A stretch of 64,000 nucleotides of DNA from Taxawa tesnikishii (nom. ined.) (taxonomy: Eukaryota; Ascomycota; Dothideomycetes; Dothideales), in assembly GCA_030247885.1 (NCBI GenBank), contig JAPDRO010000012.1, positions 744,001-808,000 on the forward strand, written 5' to 3'. A program made the position numbers and the translations under genes. Positions 20,020-32,247 of this stretch are shown in pieces; within the stretch, counting starts at the first letter, position 1; every line of letters starts with the position of its first letter. The notes below the pieces were generated by a model. That model did not search any database. It was not told where the DNA came from and saw only the letters and a program-made list of their open reading frames with translations.

Positions 20020-22386
20020 ATGGTGCCCCTCTCTCTTTGTGCGCTCTCTGCGCTCGCCGTTGCTGCGCAGGCACTCACCCTAACCGTGGCCTCTGATGGC
20101 GGCAACGCAACATCCGGAATGCAGTATGGCATCATGTTCGAAGACATCAACCATTCTGGAGACGGCGGTATCTACGCCGAGCTCATCCAGAATCGAGCCT
20201 TCCAAGGCAGCCCTGTTTTCCCATCGAATCTGACGGCATGGAGTTCTATCGGTGGAGCTTCCCTGTCGCTCAAAACCTTTCCCAACCTCTGTCCTCGGCG
20301 CTGCCGACGTCGATGAACGTCGCGGTCGCGGACGACTCGAGCGGCAAGGTCGGCTTTGCGAACAGGTTCGTCCGCCACCCGAGACATTCCACTGTCTCAA
20401 CTAACATCCGTCAGCGGATGGTGGGGCATTGACGTTAAGGTTCAGCCGTATAACGGATCCTTCTACGTCAAGGTAAGATATTCAGTTGCAACAAGAGCAC
20501 GTAGAAATATAAAGCCTTCCGTTCTCCTGTTCCAGAACAACGTCTGTTCTCAAGGCCTGAGAAACACAGACTGACCGTTTTGAAGGGCTCCTACAACGGC
20601 ACTTTCACCGTTGCCCTAGTCTCCGATCTGACGAACGAGACCTATGGCAGCCTCTCCGTTGGCCAAGGCTCAATGTCAGGTCAATGGACGCAGTACAACT
20701 ATACCCTGACACCCACAAAGGATGCCCCTAACGCTAACAACTCGTTCGTCCTCACCTTCGATGCGTGCGGTGTCTCAGGCGGCTCGCTAGACTTTAACCT
20801 AATCAGCTTGTTCCCTCCCACCTACAAGAACCGCCCTAATGGCAACCGCATCGATCTCATGGAGGCTCTTGCGGGCCTGAACCCGTCCTTCTTGCGTCTC
20901 CCAGGTGGTAATAACCTCGAGGGCGACGATCCTCCGTATCTCTGGTACTGGAACAGGACCATTGGCCCTCTCACGGACCGTCCAGGACGTCCGGGAACAT
21001 GGGGTTACGAGAACACTGATGGGCTGGGCCTCATCGAAGTAGGTATTCCAGTTACTCCTCACATCATGCACGCATCGTTGACATCTCCCCAGTATATGCA
21101 CTGGTGTCAGGACTTGGGTATGGAACCGATTCTTGCAGTATGGGCCGGCCTCTATCTGGACGGAACTATCATCAGCAACGCCTCACTGCAATACTATGTA
21201 CAGTACGCTCTCGACGAGCTCGAGTTCTTGATGGGATCCACCGACACCACCTACGGCGCCCTACGCGCACAGCTAGGCTACCCAGAACCTTTCCAGGTCA
21301 ACTTCGTCGAAGTTGGAAACGAGGACAATCTGAATGGTGGTGGCAGCTCGTACTCCAGCTACCGTTTTCCGGACTTCTACGATGCCATCAAGGCGGCTTA
21401 TCCCAACATCACCGTCATTGCTTCAACGGTGGCGGTCAATCCCTTCCCTGGTGATGCTGCGGGTGACTATCACCAGTACACTAGACCAGATTATTTTGTA
21501 AGCCAGTTTGACTTCTTCGACTACAACTATACCGCAGAGCACAAGGTCTTGATCGGTACGTACACTCACCCCTCTCGTTGAATCCTAATGTGCTGATTCC
21601 CTGCAGGTGAGTACGCCACAGTACAACCCAACATCGCGGCCGGCGGCGGCGTGAACTGGACCGATGCTCGCTCGCCGTTCCCATTCTGGATTGGATCCGT
21701 GGCTGAAGCTGTCTTCACCATCGGCTCCGAGCGGAATGCAGACAAGATCATTGGTGCTTCTTACGTACGTCTCCTGCCAACCCGCATCTTCCCTCTTTTG
21801 ACTTTCTCCTCTACCTATTATTGGCACCATCTGCTCACGCTCTCTGTCTCAGGCACCTCTGTTCCAAAACCTCAACTCCTACGAATGGGTCCCTGATCTG
21901 ATTTCCTACACCGCCGACCCCTCACAAGACGTCCTGTCGACCAGCTATCACGTCATTCAGCTGCTCTCCGGTACGCGCATAACGAACACCCTCCCTGTCT
22001 CCGGAGGGGACTACGGTCCAGCATACTACGTCGCAGGTATCAACTTCGATACCGGCTCACACATCCTCAAGACGGCCGTCTACAACAGCACCGGAGACGT
22101 TCCCGTCAGCGTCGCCTTTGATGGTGTCGCGGCGGGCGCTTCAGCGACCTTGACCATCCTTACGGCGCCTGATGCTTACTCGTACAACGACGTCGGTACG
22201 GATGTGGTGCAGAAGAACGTCTCGTCTGTCACCGCGGGCGCCGACGGTGCGTTTCGCTTTGCGCTTCCGGATCTGAGTGTTAGCATTTTGGAGGTTGTGG
22301 CTGCGAATCAGTCTTCGGGAGGTTGTTGTGGGTACGGAAGGAGGAGCAGGATCTTGCCGAGGGGGTACAGGGAGGTTGTGCTCTGA
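20020..22386 (+). CDS. GH51 alpha-L-arabinofuranosidase, with one apparent missing base
   Basis: Six exons: 20020-20365, 20415-20472, 20586-21038, 21093-21555, 21607-21764 and 21853-22386, about 670 residues. The intron 21039-21092 is 54 nt, in frame and stopless; removing it joins GLGLIE to [12 protein letters not shown] as in the family. A signal peptide ([18 protein letters not shown]) is present. [14 protein letters not shown] holds the acid/base Glu and [10 protein letters not shown], split by an intron, holds the nucleophile Glu. The enzyme removes arabinose from arabinan and arabinoxylan outside the cell. At about 20269-20276 (CTCAAAAC) the frame needs one more base, after which [17 protein letters not shown] continues the family sequence. 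The summed exon length is also one short of a multiple of three. Either an assembly error or a broken gene is possible. Confidence 0.88.
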
Positions 22387-22949
22387 TCGAAAGGTCATTT
22401 TGCGGATGGAGTGTTGTGGTATGTAAAAAGCCATGAACGACACAACACGACAAGCCAGGAGTTTGAAGTGATACAGAGCTTGGCGAAGAAAGACGATGAA
22501 CATTGAGGCCGAGACATTCCCCTATCTCACATACGGGCCGAACCGCAATCTCGTTTAAAACGATAGCAACTCGATAGAATACCATCGCAAGGGACATCGC
22601 AAGGGTATCGCATTCCGTAGTATAATCGTGCCTATCCAGACCCAGAGACGTTTGTGTACGTTTTGTCTTCCACGTTAGGCAGTCCCTTTCAGACTGCAGA
22701 GAAATCTGGCAGTCGTTGTCGAGAGGACTCTGACTTACAGTGGTAACTTATCATCATTACAAAGATTACCCCGCGATGGTGCAGTTGTCGCGGAGACCGA
22801 CGCGCTCTTGCCCTGTTTGGCTGGAAAATACATTCGCCGACATCATAACGAAAGCAACAGTATAGATTTCCGTCCTCCGTCTACATTACAATTCTTCCAC
22901 TCCTCAAACAAACCTTCAACCTCACAAACCTCAGCATACATTGACAACA
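22387..22949. other. intergenic region, promoter side of the DBF2-type kinase
   Basis: No gene is supported; the last 100 bases before the kinase ATG are rich in C, A and T, as in a typical leader. Confidence 0.45.
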
Positions 22950-25154
22950 ATGGCGTCCGGTACGCCCTTTGCATTGGGCGCAAACGGCAACGACTTCACA
23001 CTCCCTACCCCTCCACCGCTCCTTCACACTCGTTCGGGGAGCGACCTGAATGGACGGCCGCATTCTCCCATGCAGTCTCAGAATGCCTTTGTCTCACCAG
23101 TACAAACGCCTCAGGGCAGCCCGAGCAAGAACAAGATGCCGCCCGGTGCTTTTGACCTGCCGGATGTCTTCTCCAATGCCATGAAGCTTTTGCCAACCAT
23201 GGGCTCTTCTCCCAGCAAGACATCAAAACAGCAGCATATTTCTCCAAGCAAGAGCAGTGGTGATGATGTGTTTGGCCTGCCAGACTACAACACAGGTATA
23301 CCCGGTAGCCCGACCCGCCAGTCGAATAAGGAGAACACACAGCCCGGTTCTCCCACCAGACCGCAAGTGCAGAAAGAACAAAGCTTCCTCACTCAAGCGG
23401 CTGGACTTCGACAAGATCCTTACCGAACACGCGGGGAAGCTGACCGGCCTTCGTCGCCTACTAGGAGAGGCTACATCAACCAGGGAGGCTTGACTGCGGA
23501 GGACATGGAGAAGTTGAACAAGCAATCCGTTAAGCGATTGGCCAACGTTACCCAGCTCTGTAGGTCAAAGGTTAACGTCCGTCGTCTACGCGTTCTGATT
23601 TAGTCTCTAGATTTTCTTGACTATTACTACGACCTTCTCAGCTACGTCCACACGCGCCAGAACCGTCTTGCGACATTCAAGGCCCACAACCCCTCTCCAC
23701 CCGCCACTCCTGATGCAGAATACCAAGCCAACCTCACACAATACCTGGGCCGAGAACGAGCGAACCTTCGAAACAGGCGTACCAGGCTTCGACACGGTGA
23801 TTTCCAGATTTTGACTCAGGTCGGACAGGGTGGTTACGGTCAGGTGTTTTTGGCACAGAAGAAGGATACCCGGGAAGTTTGCGCCTTGAAGGTCATGAGC
23901 AAAAAGCTGCTTTTCAAACTGGATGAGATCAGGCACGTCTTGACCGAGCGCGACATTCTGACCACGGCAAAGAGTGAATGGCTGGTACGCTTGCTCTATG
24001 CATTCCAGGACGAGCAGAGCATCTACCTTGCAATGGTGAGTAGAATTGGGTCGGAGGCGGTTGATGGTCTGAAAGTAAGGCTAACTTTACGCTCTAGGAA
24101 TACGTCCCCGGTGGCGACTTCCGTACGCTTCTCAATAACACCGGCGTCCTCCACAACCGCCATGCTCGCTTCTACATATCCGAGATGTTCCTTTGCGTAG
24201 ACAGCCTTCATCAGTTGGGCTACATCCACCGCGATCTCAAGCCCGAGAACTTCCTCATTGACGGCACTGGTCATGTCAAGCTCACTGACTTCGGCCTCGC
24301 AGCTGGTTTCCTCGCTCCTGCTAAGATCGAGAGCATGCGCATCAAACTGGAAGAGGTGGGAAACATGCCTCGTGAAGCCATTCCGTTCGGACGACCCATG
24401 GAGGAGCGGTCTCTCAAGGAGCGCCGAGAAGGGTACCGCAGCTTGCGTGAGAGGGACGTCAATTACGCCAAGAGTATCGTCGGAAGCCCCGACTACATGG
24501 CGCCCGAAGTGCTCAAGGGCGAGGAGTATGACTTCACAGTCGACTACTGGTCGCTTGGTTGCATGCTCTTCGAAGCCCTGGCGGGATACCCACCATTCGC
24601 CGGTGCCACAGTTGACGAGACGTGGCAGAACCTCCGACGCTGGCAGCACGTGCTCCGCAAGCCGGAGTATGAAGACCCCAACTACTTCCTCTCGCGCCGC
24701 ACCTGGGATCTCATCACCAGACTCATCGCTGTTAAGCAGAACAGACTCCGTGGGATCAAGCAGGTCAAGTCGCACGACTACTTCAAGGAGGTCAAGTGGG
24801 ACCAGTTGCGCGAAGAACGTGCGCCGTTCGTGCCGGAACTCGACAGCGAGACTGACGCGGGCTACTTCGATGACTTTGGCAGTGAGAAGGACATGGCTAA
24901 GTACAAGGAGGTGCTGGAGAAGCAGGAGGCGCTCGAGAGGATGGCGGATAGGGAGGAGAAGATGGGCCGCAGTCTCTTCGTTGGCTTCACTTTCAGGTAT
25001 GTATAGATCTCTCCGAGGTGTGTGTCAACAATCACTAACAAGGCGTGGCAGACACCGCAAGCCGACAACTGACGACAGTGGCCGTCCAGCCAGCCCACGC
25101 AAGCCATTGCCACAACTGAGCGAGGATCAGGAGAACTTTGGCACCATCTTCTGA
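22950..25154 (+). CDS. DBF2: NDR/LATS-family kinase, DBF2/SID2 type
   Basis: Four exons: 22950-23559, 23611-24035, 24098-24996 and 25052-25154, reading 678 residues without frame problems. A disordered N-terminus rich in SP/TP sites (about residues 1-190) is followed by the MOB-binding helical segment (YFLDYYYDLLSYVHTRQNRL). The kinase domain has GQGGYGQVFLA, the ALKV Lys, HRDLKPENFLI, TDFGLAAGF and SPDYMAPE, with the long insert before the activation segment that marks NDR kinases. The C-terminal hydrophobic motif FVGFTFR is cut by the last intron. In yeasts this kinase works with Mob1 in the mitotic exit/septation network at spindle poles and septum. DBF2/SID2 fits better than COT1/CBK1 because of the SPDYMAPE and FVGFTFRH forms. 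Confidence 0.93.
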
Positions 25155-25756
25155 TCGGTGTGTGGTAAACCGTCTGCACCGGTATGCAGAGCATACCTCC
25201 TTCGATTCGTTACTTGGTTTCAGTAGGGGTGGGTTTAGGGAAGAGGAGCATGGGATTGGCATGGCATGGCATGGATAATGAGTGGACGTAGAGGTTTGAT
25301 CAACGGCATGGCATGGCATGGCATGGATTGCACGGTTTCCCGGTTCTTCTCTTCCGCGGTTGTAGTAAGACCATATCCCGTGCCTCAATTTTATCTGTGG
25401 GACACTGCTCCTGTGTAACATCCATGTCGTCCGTCGTCTTCAGAACCCCACACGATCCCGCTGCAGGGACCGGAGGCGGGCATCAACAATGACGCCAGCC
25501 CATCTTAAGTGGTGATGAGAACATGACAACCACAGCAGCTGTCTCCGAGAACATAATCGTCGGCACAGAAAAGCAGTGCGTTGGTTTAAAAGGTAATCTC
25601 TCCTCCAGAAAAGCTCAATGCTTTGACCTCGCTTTCTTCCAGCACGACTTCTGCGTCTCCACTTCCTCGCACACACATCACCTCACGAACTCCCCACGGA
25701 GGAACCTAGCGACAACCTAACTCAAGCCCTTCGGCAGCACTCCAACAACCGCCAGA
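25155..25756. other. intergenic region with GGCAT repeats
   Basis: It holds the 3' flank of the kinase gene, the GGCAT repeats and the promoter of the GFA gene. No further gene is supported. Confidence 0.45.
25258..25326. repeat. (GGCAT)n microsatellite, two blocks
   Basis: Three perfect GGCAT units at 25258-25272 and four at 25305-25324, about 100-170 bases after the kinase stop codon, probably in the 3' UTR. Confidence 0.9.
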
Positions 25757-26230
25757 ATGCCCGATTACAAAGGCTCCTGCACCTGCAAATCCGTCACCTA
25801 CACCCTCTCTCTCAACTCCCAGGACGATGCCCGCACCTCGCTCTGCCACTGCTCCTCGTGCAAGAAAGCCTTTGGTGGCAACTATGGCCTGACCTCCAAA
25901 GTCGGTCTCGACGCGTTCAAGTACACGAGCGAGAAGAAGCCCAAGCTGTTTGTCCAGGAGAACGGCGTGCACAGGGAGTTCTGTGACGACTGTGGAAGCT
26001 TCCTGGTCGAGTATGGAGAGCAGGCCAAGGATAAGTTTAGGTACGTGGTTGTGGGATCCTTGGATGATGGACCCGAGGTCTTGCCGCCCAAGGGAGAGTT
26101 CTTTTGCAAGTACCGTGCCAGTTGGATGCCGGAGATTCCGGGTAAGTGCGGCTGGTTGGAAGAAGTGTATGGGTGTAGTTTGCTGATGGGGGCCGTAGGT
26201 GTTTTCCACAAGCAGGAGATAAAGGAATAG
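25757..26230 (+). CDS. GFA/CENP-V-type zinc protein
   Basis: Two exons, 25757-26141 and 26199-26230, give 138 residues. The 57 nt intron (GTAAGTGCGG...CGTAG) is a multiple of three and stopless, but removing it gives MPEIPGVFHKQEIKE, the usual end of this fungal family. The zinc ligands are present in order: GSCTCKSV, LCHCSSCKKAFGG and FCDDCGS. The family is named for the glutathione-dependent formaldehyde-activating enzyme, but most fungal members have no proven activity. It is probably cytosolic. Confidence 0.88.
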   Translation: MPDYKGSCTCKSVTYTLSLNSQDDARTSLCHCSSCKKAFGGNYGLTSKVGLDAFKYTSEKKPKLFVQENGVHREFCDDCGSFLVEYGEQAKDKFRYVVVGSLDDGPEVLPPKGEFFCKYRASWMPEIPGKCGWLEEVYGCSLLMGAVGVFHKQEIKE

Positions 26231-26872
26231 AGGGCTCGCAGGGGCGATGTGAAAGAATGCGGTGAAATGATGAGACATGATGAGACGAGCCGCTTGGGGA
26301 CGGTCCTGACGACGAAGCTTGCTGGAACAGATTTTGAAGCTATTGGAACATATTCTGGAAGCAGAGCAGCAAGCCTGTTTGTCATTCGCCAAAATGGCAA
26401 CTATTGTACACATTGAAAGCAAGAAACAAAAATCATCGATCCTGCCAGCCATCTCCGAGGGGTGAATGGAAACGCTTCGGTTCAACATGGATTTGTCCAG
26501 GACTAACACACTGAAACACCGTAGAGTTCACGGTGGACAACGACAGTCACCGTATGTTAGATAGCCTAGCGAAGCAAAATGAATAGAGAAGAAAAAGAAG
26601 CACTTTTGTACCATTCTTACTATACAAGAAAAGGCCATCTGCAGCCCAACAAATGGATATATACGCGACAACACCCACGACACGAACGAGTATCAGACCA
26701 GCTCAATGTCAACAAAGTGCAAAAGGCGATGCATAAGGGATATTCAAACCGAAGCACAAACGGCGAGCCAGCGTTGGGACTATATCCTATCTCTTCCGTG
26801 TCTCTCGCCGGGCTGGGTATTAAGGTTCCATATAGGGTACAACAGGTGATTCGAGGAGTGTGTGAGGGTGAT
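26231..26872. other. intergenic region between convergent GFA and GUT2 genes
   Basis: Only 3' flanks are seen; no gene is supported. Confidence 0.45.
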
Positions 26873-29252
26873 TTATTTGTTGACGGGCGACTCGGCGCCG
26901 ACAGTCGGGTTGTGGCCCGGAGCGAACTTGGAGTCGGATTCGAGGGTCTCTTGGGGCTTGTCTGTTGCGCCAATGCGTCAGCCGATGTCTTCGATTGGTG
27001 TTACCATATCGATGCAAGAGATATGACTTGCCGTGACGGGCGTAAAGATGGTACTCCTCATCTTCGTACTTGCCAACCTTGCCCTCCTCAACGTCCTTTC
27101 TGGTCAAGCTGAGCTTGCCCTTGGGCAGACCCATGCTGCCGAGGAACTGCACGGTATCCTTCCATTCCCTGTCCTTCCTCTTGCTGTCCCACTTGAGCTC
27201 CTCGGCCATGAGATCGATAACGGATGGCAGGGCTTCGAGAGTGGCCTGGGCGTTCAAGAAGGCGAGACGGGTTCTCCGTGCGAGGACATCGACGGCGGTT
27301 TGTGCGGATTCGTGGCGGATTGCGTAGCGGACCTCGCCGTCAACGAAGGGATACAGGTTGGAGACGCGAGTACCACGGATAGGGAAGCGTTGTTCGGTTG
27401 GTGCGCAGAGTGCTGCGACCTCCCATGCACGGTCACCGTAGGCGGTCGTCAGGTGCTTAGCAACCTCAGTCTCGAGACCAAAGTGCTGGATCAGGTTGAT
27501 GAAAAGTGTCTTGCTCCAGCCGTGCGCACCGATCAGCCTGACCTGGTGCGTTTGGCAAGAACCGTCAAGTGAGGCACCGTCGTTGAATCCCTCGGTACCA
27601 GAAACCTGAGGGGGATTGCGAACTGGACCGGGTTGCAGCTTGAACTCCTTGATGGCTTCGTCGACTGCCTCCTCGGCCATTTGTCTGTAGGTTGTCCACT
27701 TGCCTCCAGAAATGGTGACAAGACCGCTTTCGCTAGTGGTGACCAGGTGGTTGCGGACAAGACCCTCAGACTTAGACTTCTTTGGATCGCGAACTAATGG
27801 GCGGATACCAGACCAGGCGGCAAGTACGTCACCTCTACGAACATTGATCTCGGGTTGCAGGTAATTTTGAACTTCTTTAAGGATCCAGTTAATCTCCTCC
27901 TCGCCAGCAACGGGGTTCTGCTTGATGTCGCAAGCCGCATCGGTGGTTCCGGCAATCGTATTACCTTGCCAGGGCAAGAAAAAGACGACACGTCCATCAG
28001 AGGTGTGGGGGTCGATCAGGCCCATGTTCGAGGGAGAGAAGTAACCAGGGAGGATGATGTGGACACCGGACGAAGGGGCAACGATCTCCTGGACCTTCTG
28101 GTCGTCCATCTTACGGATAGCGTCGGTGAATGGTCCAGTCGCGTTGATGACACCCTTGGCTCTGATGGTGAACTCGTCGCCCTTCTTGCCGTTGAACTCG
28201 GGAACAAGATCCCTGACAGTAGCACCGTTCAGCCTGCCATTCTCGTCCTTAGTAAGGCTGGTAACTTCAAGGTGGTTGACAACAGTAGCACCGTAGAGAG
28301 CAGCAGTCATTGCGAGAGAAACGTTCATACGAGAGTCGTTGTGCGCGCCGTCTGTGGAACTGTCAGCGAAAATCTTCATGCATCCCCGCTCGCGTGTCCC
28401 ATACCGTAGTAGACAAGAGCTCCGACCAAGTCGCTCTTCTTGAGCATGGGGAATGCGTCAAGAGCCTTGCTCTTGGTGAGGAAGTAGGAGCTCTCAATGC
28501 CTTCAGAACCAGCCAAGAAGTCGTAAAACTTGGTACCAGCCCAGAAGTAGGGCGCTTGCCACCACTTGTTGACGGGAATCATGATCGGGAGCCATGACGA
28601 GAGATGCGGTGCGGTGTCGAGGAAGTACTTACGCTCGCGCAGAGCCTCCTTTACGAGTTTGTATCTTGGGGAGTATCAGTATCGGGTATTGTATCCGCTT
28701 CGCGGAGGGGAGAACGCACTGATTGTAATCGAGTTCCCAGACAGCCTTTTCCAGATATCTGACACCACCGTGCACAAGCTTTGTGCTTTTGCTGCTGGTG
28801 CCAGCCGCGAAATCGTCTCTTTCAACGAGCGCGACCTTCAGGCCTCTGGTGGCAGCGTCGAGCGCAACACCAGTACCAGTCGCACCACCACCAATGACAA
28901 GCAAATCGTATTCCTCAGTCTTGCTGCCCTGGTTCGCTGCCTGGACGTCTGCTGGAGTCCCCGCTACCGCACCGGAGATCTTGTTCTTGGCCTCTTGCAG
29001 AGCTCCAGTGACGAGGCCGGCAGATGCCTTGAGATCGGCAATCTGCTCATCTCGGTTCTTGATTTTGGGAAAAGCTGGCGGGTTGAAGACACCTCCCTCG
29101 CCGTAGGTCGGAGGAGGCACAAGAGCAGCTTCTGAACCTGGGATCTCACGGGGACGGTAAGAGAAGTAGACGACGCCGGCGCCGACTGTAGTTGCGGCAG
29201 AGGTGTAGCCGAGCGCGCGAATCAATCGCCCAGAACGGCTGCGTGCTGCCAT
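26873..29252 (-). CDS. GUT2: mitochondrial FAD-dependent glycerol-3-phosphate dehydrogenase
   Basis: Four exons: 29252-28720, 28664-28405, 28351-27032 and 26961-26873, giving 733 residues with all phases consistent. The N-terminus has a basic presequence-like start ([16 protein letters not shown]) and a membrane segment. The FAD-binding fold is [20 protein letters not shown], followed by the family block [17 protein letters not shown]. The middle contains [21 protein letters not shown] and WSGIRPLV, and the C-terminal domain [11 protein letters not shown]. It oxidises glycerol-3-phosphate to dihydroxyacetone phosphate on the outer face of the inner mitochondrial membrane and passes electrons to ubiquinone. 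The last intron (27031-26962) begins GCAAGT and so is a GC-AG intron. The 5' leader contains a long C/TCC tract. Confidence 0.96.
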
Positions 29253-29270
29253 AACTTGAGGATAGAATGA

Positions 29271-29325
29271 GGGGGGGGGGGGGGGGAGGAGGAGGGGAGG
29301 AGGAGGAGGAGGAGGAGGAGGAGGA
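29271..29325. repeat. G16 followed by (GGA)n tract in the GUT2 leader
   Basis: Sixteen G (29271-29286) are followed by GGA/GGGA units to about 29325. It begins 19 bases upstream of the GUT2 ATG, so the mRNA leader would be almost pure C and TCC. Confidence 0.9.
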
Positions 29326-29486
29326 AGTGGAGGGACAGAGAAGGGAATGACAGTCTTTTCAGTCGAGCGACGCGCGTGAAGAAGACCAGGCGGGTATGAT
29401 GTATGTGACCATACACGTACCAAGCCAAGCTTCAGTTATGTGGGTATGCGGTTCCACACTGCGGAATGTCGGATCATCGATCAACA

Positions 29487-29522
29487 AGTAACAGTATCAG
29501 TAACAGTAACAGTAACAGTTAC
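29487..29522. repeat. (AGTAAC)n microsatellite
   Basis: Six hexamer units, of which the second (AGTATC) and sixth (AGTTAC) vary by one or two bases. Confidence 0.85.
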
Positions 29523-30430
29523 AGGTGTGATAAAGGATGGATAAGTGTTACTGCAGGCAATTGATGCTATATGAATGCGGAGGCGCATCGGTAGCATGGA
29601 AGCTCCGCACGACTCTTCGGAGGGCCGTCTCGTCCAGCATCGGACACGTGAAAGAGCTGTTGCAGGGCGTTCGATCCTCGGCGCCCTCGTGCGATGTGAG
29701 TTAATGCACCAATGGGCAGGCAAGCCGACCGCAGCCGAGCGCGTGTCGGCGGACCGATTCCGGTGGATCCTGTCTCGTATGATATCGCGATCGGGAAGCA
29801 ATGCTTCTTCATTGCTTCTTCATTGCTGTGAGAACACGAGCCGCCCGGACGGAGCCGCAGGTTTGTCCGTTTCCTTTTCCTCGTCATGTATGAGCTGCTG
29901 CAACTAAAGGCACCTGTTGTCGGCCGCAACAGAAACAAACCTTTGGCGAAGCTGTTCAAGAGACCATTTCCTGGGCTGCGCAAGGACAAGGTGGTTTCTT
30001 CTGCAACTCCTGCTTCAAGTAATCCGAGCTCTTGGCTGCTTCTCAACCACATACAAGCCTCTTGAAGTGGCCGAGTCTTCTACAGTCCATCTCACGTCTA
30101 GATGTGGTGAACGGCCACGCGTTATTCGGAAAGCCAGTGCAAGAATGACGGACAGATTTCAGAGCAGGCAACGCAACGAACAGAACTTGATATAACCTTC
30201 ACTCATGTTGAACACAACAGCGAGACTATCATTCCGAGCTACAGACCACTGCTGGTATACCCAGTATTCATTCCTTCGCCACAAACGCCTTACTCGAATC
30301 TCAGAAAAGTCCAAAGTCGCTCTTGTCCACCGGAACCCGCCCTGTCCAACACCGTCCACCGTCCACCATCCATCGTCCAAGTCCATCGGTTGTTAACCCC
30401 GACGCCACCTACCCAATCCAACCCAATCCC

Positions 30431-31774
30431 CTACCTCCTATACCCCAACTCATTCAAGCGTCTACAACTCTTTAAATCCATCCGTCTCGCCTCATCCAAC
30501 TTGACCTGATCCGTCCAGAAAAATCCATGCGCCTCATTGAACAACTGCTGTCTCTTGTTCTGCTCAATCTCGCACTGCACATCCAACTGCTGCACGTACT
30601 TGCTCTCCGCCACCCGATCCAGCTCTCTCCATTTCTTGCTGCTGTAGTCCTCGACCTCGGCCGGATTGACCCAGTACGGTACCTTGAGTCGACTTGACGT
30701 GTGCTGTTGAGTGTGTGGCGGTACGGCGGCGTCGAAGCGCATTGAGGGTCCGGAGGGTGTTGATGAGCCGCCGAAGAAGGAAGAGAGGAGCGGGAGGATG
30801 AAGAGCAGGAGGAGTGGGAGAAGCGATTGAAGGGCGGAGAGCGCGGATGGCGGGGCTTCTTGGTGGTTGTGCGGTCGTCGACGTGGACGCCCGCCGCCGA
30901 ATTGATGGACGCGAATTCCAGGGCCGCCGCCCAGGTTAAAGACGAAGTTCGGGCCTGTATCAAACATTCCGCCGCCTGCGAGCAAGCACGCACGTTAGCT
31001 TAATCTCCGCGTTATGAAACTTTGTGACGTGCTGGATAGAGCAAAGCACGCCTCGCAACTCACCGAACGGTCCACCCATGCCCATGCCTCCACCAAAGAA
31101 TTGCCGGAACATCTCTTCTGGACTGATCTCCTCCTCCCACATTGATCCACCTCTTCCCGCACCGGCGCCGGGCTGCCGCGCGAAGCCACTGAAGGGTGAG
31201 CTTGCGGATGCTGATGCGCCGCCGAATCTGTTGTCTGGATCCCCGCCGAAACGGTCGTACTTTGCTTTCTTGTCTGGATCTGAGAGGATTTGGAATGCCT
31301 TTGCGACCACTGTTCGAGCCTAGTCAGCTTCGACTGCACCTTATCTGTCCCATCCAATTCCACTCCTGCCCCGCTGCCGTGTCCTGAATCTCCTCTGCAG
31401 CACATTCTCTTGTGCAGTTCTGGCAGACACCCAATTCCGCCTCGTCACGACCAGTCTCCGCACTTCTGCACCTCCTAACAGATGTATCACTCACTCTTAA
31501 ACGCCTCATCCGCCCCCTCATAGCCATTCTTGTCCGGATGCGTCAACAAGCTGAGTTTCCTGTACGCCTTCTTGATTTCATTCTCCGTGCACGTCGTTTT
31601 GACCTCCTCCAGTCCCAAGATCTCGTAGAAGGCGTCTGGTTTGCATTTACGGATCCGTATCACGGCCGTCTTCTGCTCTGCTGTGAATGCGCGTCCGCTG
31701 CTCCCATCGTGGTGTTGGTGCCGTGCTCTCGCGTCCCCGTTGGCGGCTGAAGAACTGCTTGCTTTGGCCGACAT
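30431..31774 (-). CDS. ER-membrane DnaJ protein (DNAJB12/B14-like, DUF1977)
   Basis: Three exons: 31774-31495, 31309-31064 and 30975-30431, giving 356 residues. The J domain starts at [12 protein letters not shown] and has HPD in [10 protein letters not shown], completed by exon 2 ([21 protein letters not shown]). A Gly/Phe-rich region with [10 protein letters not shown] follows, then a membrane span ([18 protein letters not shown]) and a DUF1977-type C-terminus ([13 protein letters not shown] ... [17 protein letters not shown]). This order fits the DNAJB12/14 and Hlj1-like co-chaperones that recruit Hsp70 to the cytosolic face of the ER for quality control. Intron 1 is 185 nt. Confidence 0.92.
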
Positions 31775-32247
31775 GATGTAGTGTAAGAGAGGGGCGTGTT
31801 ATCGCGGGCGGCGGATTGTCCGCAGTGGTACGTTTGGCGGGGACGGACCCCGAGGGACGGAGATGTACCTGTCACGGGCCGGATTAGTCTTCGCTGCGTG
31901 ATTTCCACGGTTGGTATATCCAGCGATGGCAGGGCAGCAGCAGCGGTTCCGAGGCAGGAAATGTTATGTGGTGGTTGTGTCGTTGGATGTTTACATATGT
32001 GGCATCAACTAGAGGACTCGAAGAAGAGTTCCAGATTGGACCCTCCACTTCGGCGGCTCGAAGCGAAACGCCAAGGCATCGTCGCGCATCATACAAATGA
32101 CATCAATTCACTTCAACTTCTAATACAGGGAACTCTACCAGCTCTTTGCGCACACGACATCTTACACCAACTTCCAATCGTTTCAACTCCCATGGTTGTC
32201 GCCTTCCGCTAGACAGTACACGTACCCGTACAGTTACTAACGCAACC
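31775..32247. other. bidirectional promoter region, DnaJ and small membrane protein genes
   Basis: The two genes start 473 bp apart on opposite strands; no coding sequence is supported between them. Confidence 0.45.

Larger units (their letters stand above)
29253..30430. other. intergenic region upstream of GUT2
   Basis: It holds the GUT2 leader with its G16/(GGA)n tract, an AGTAAC repeat and the 3' flank of the DnaJ gene. No gene is supported. Confidence 0.45.
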
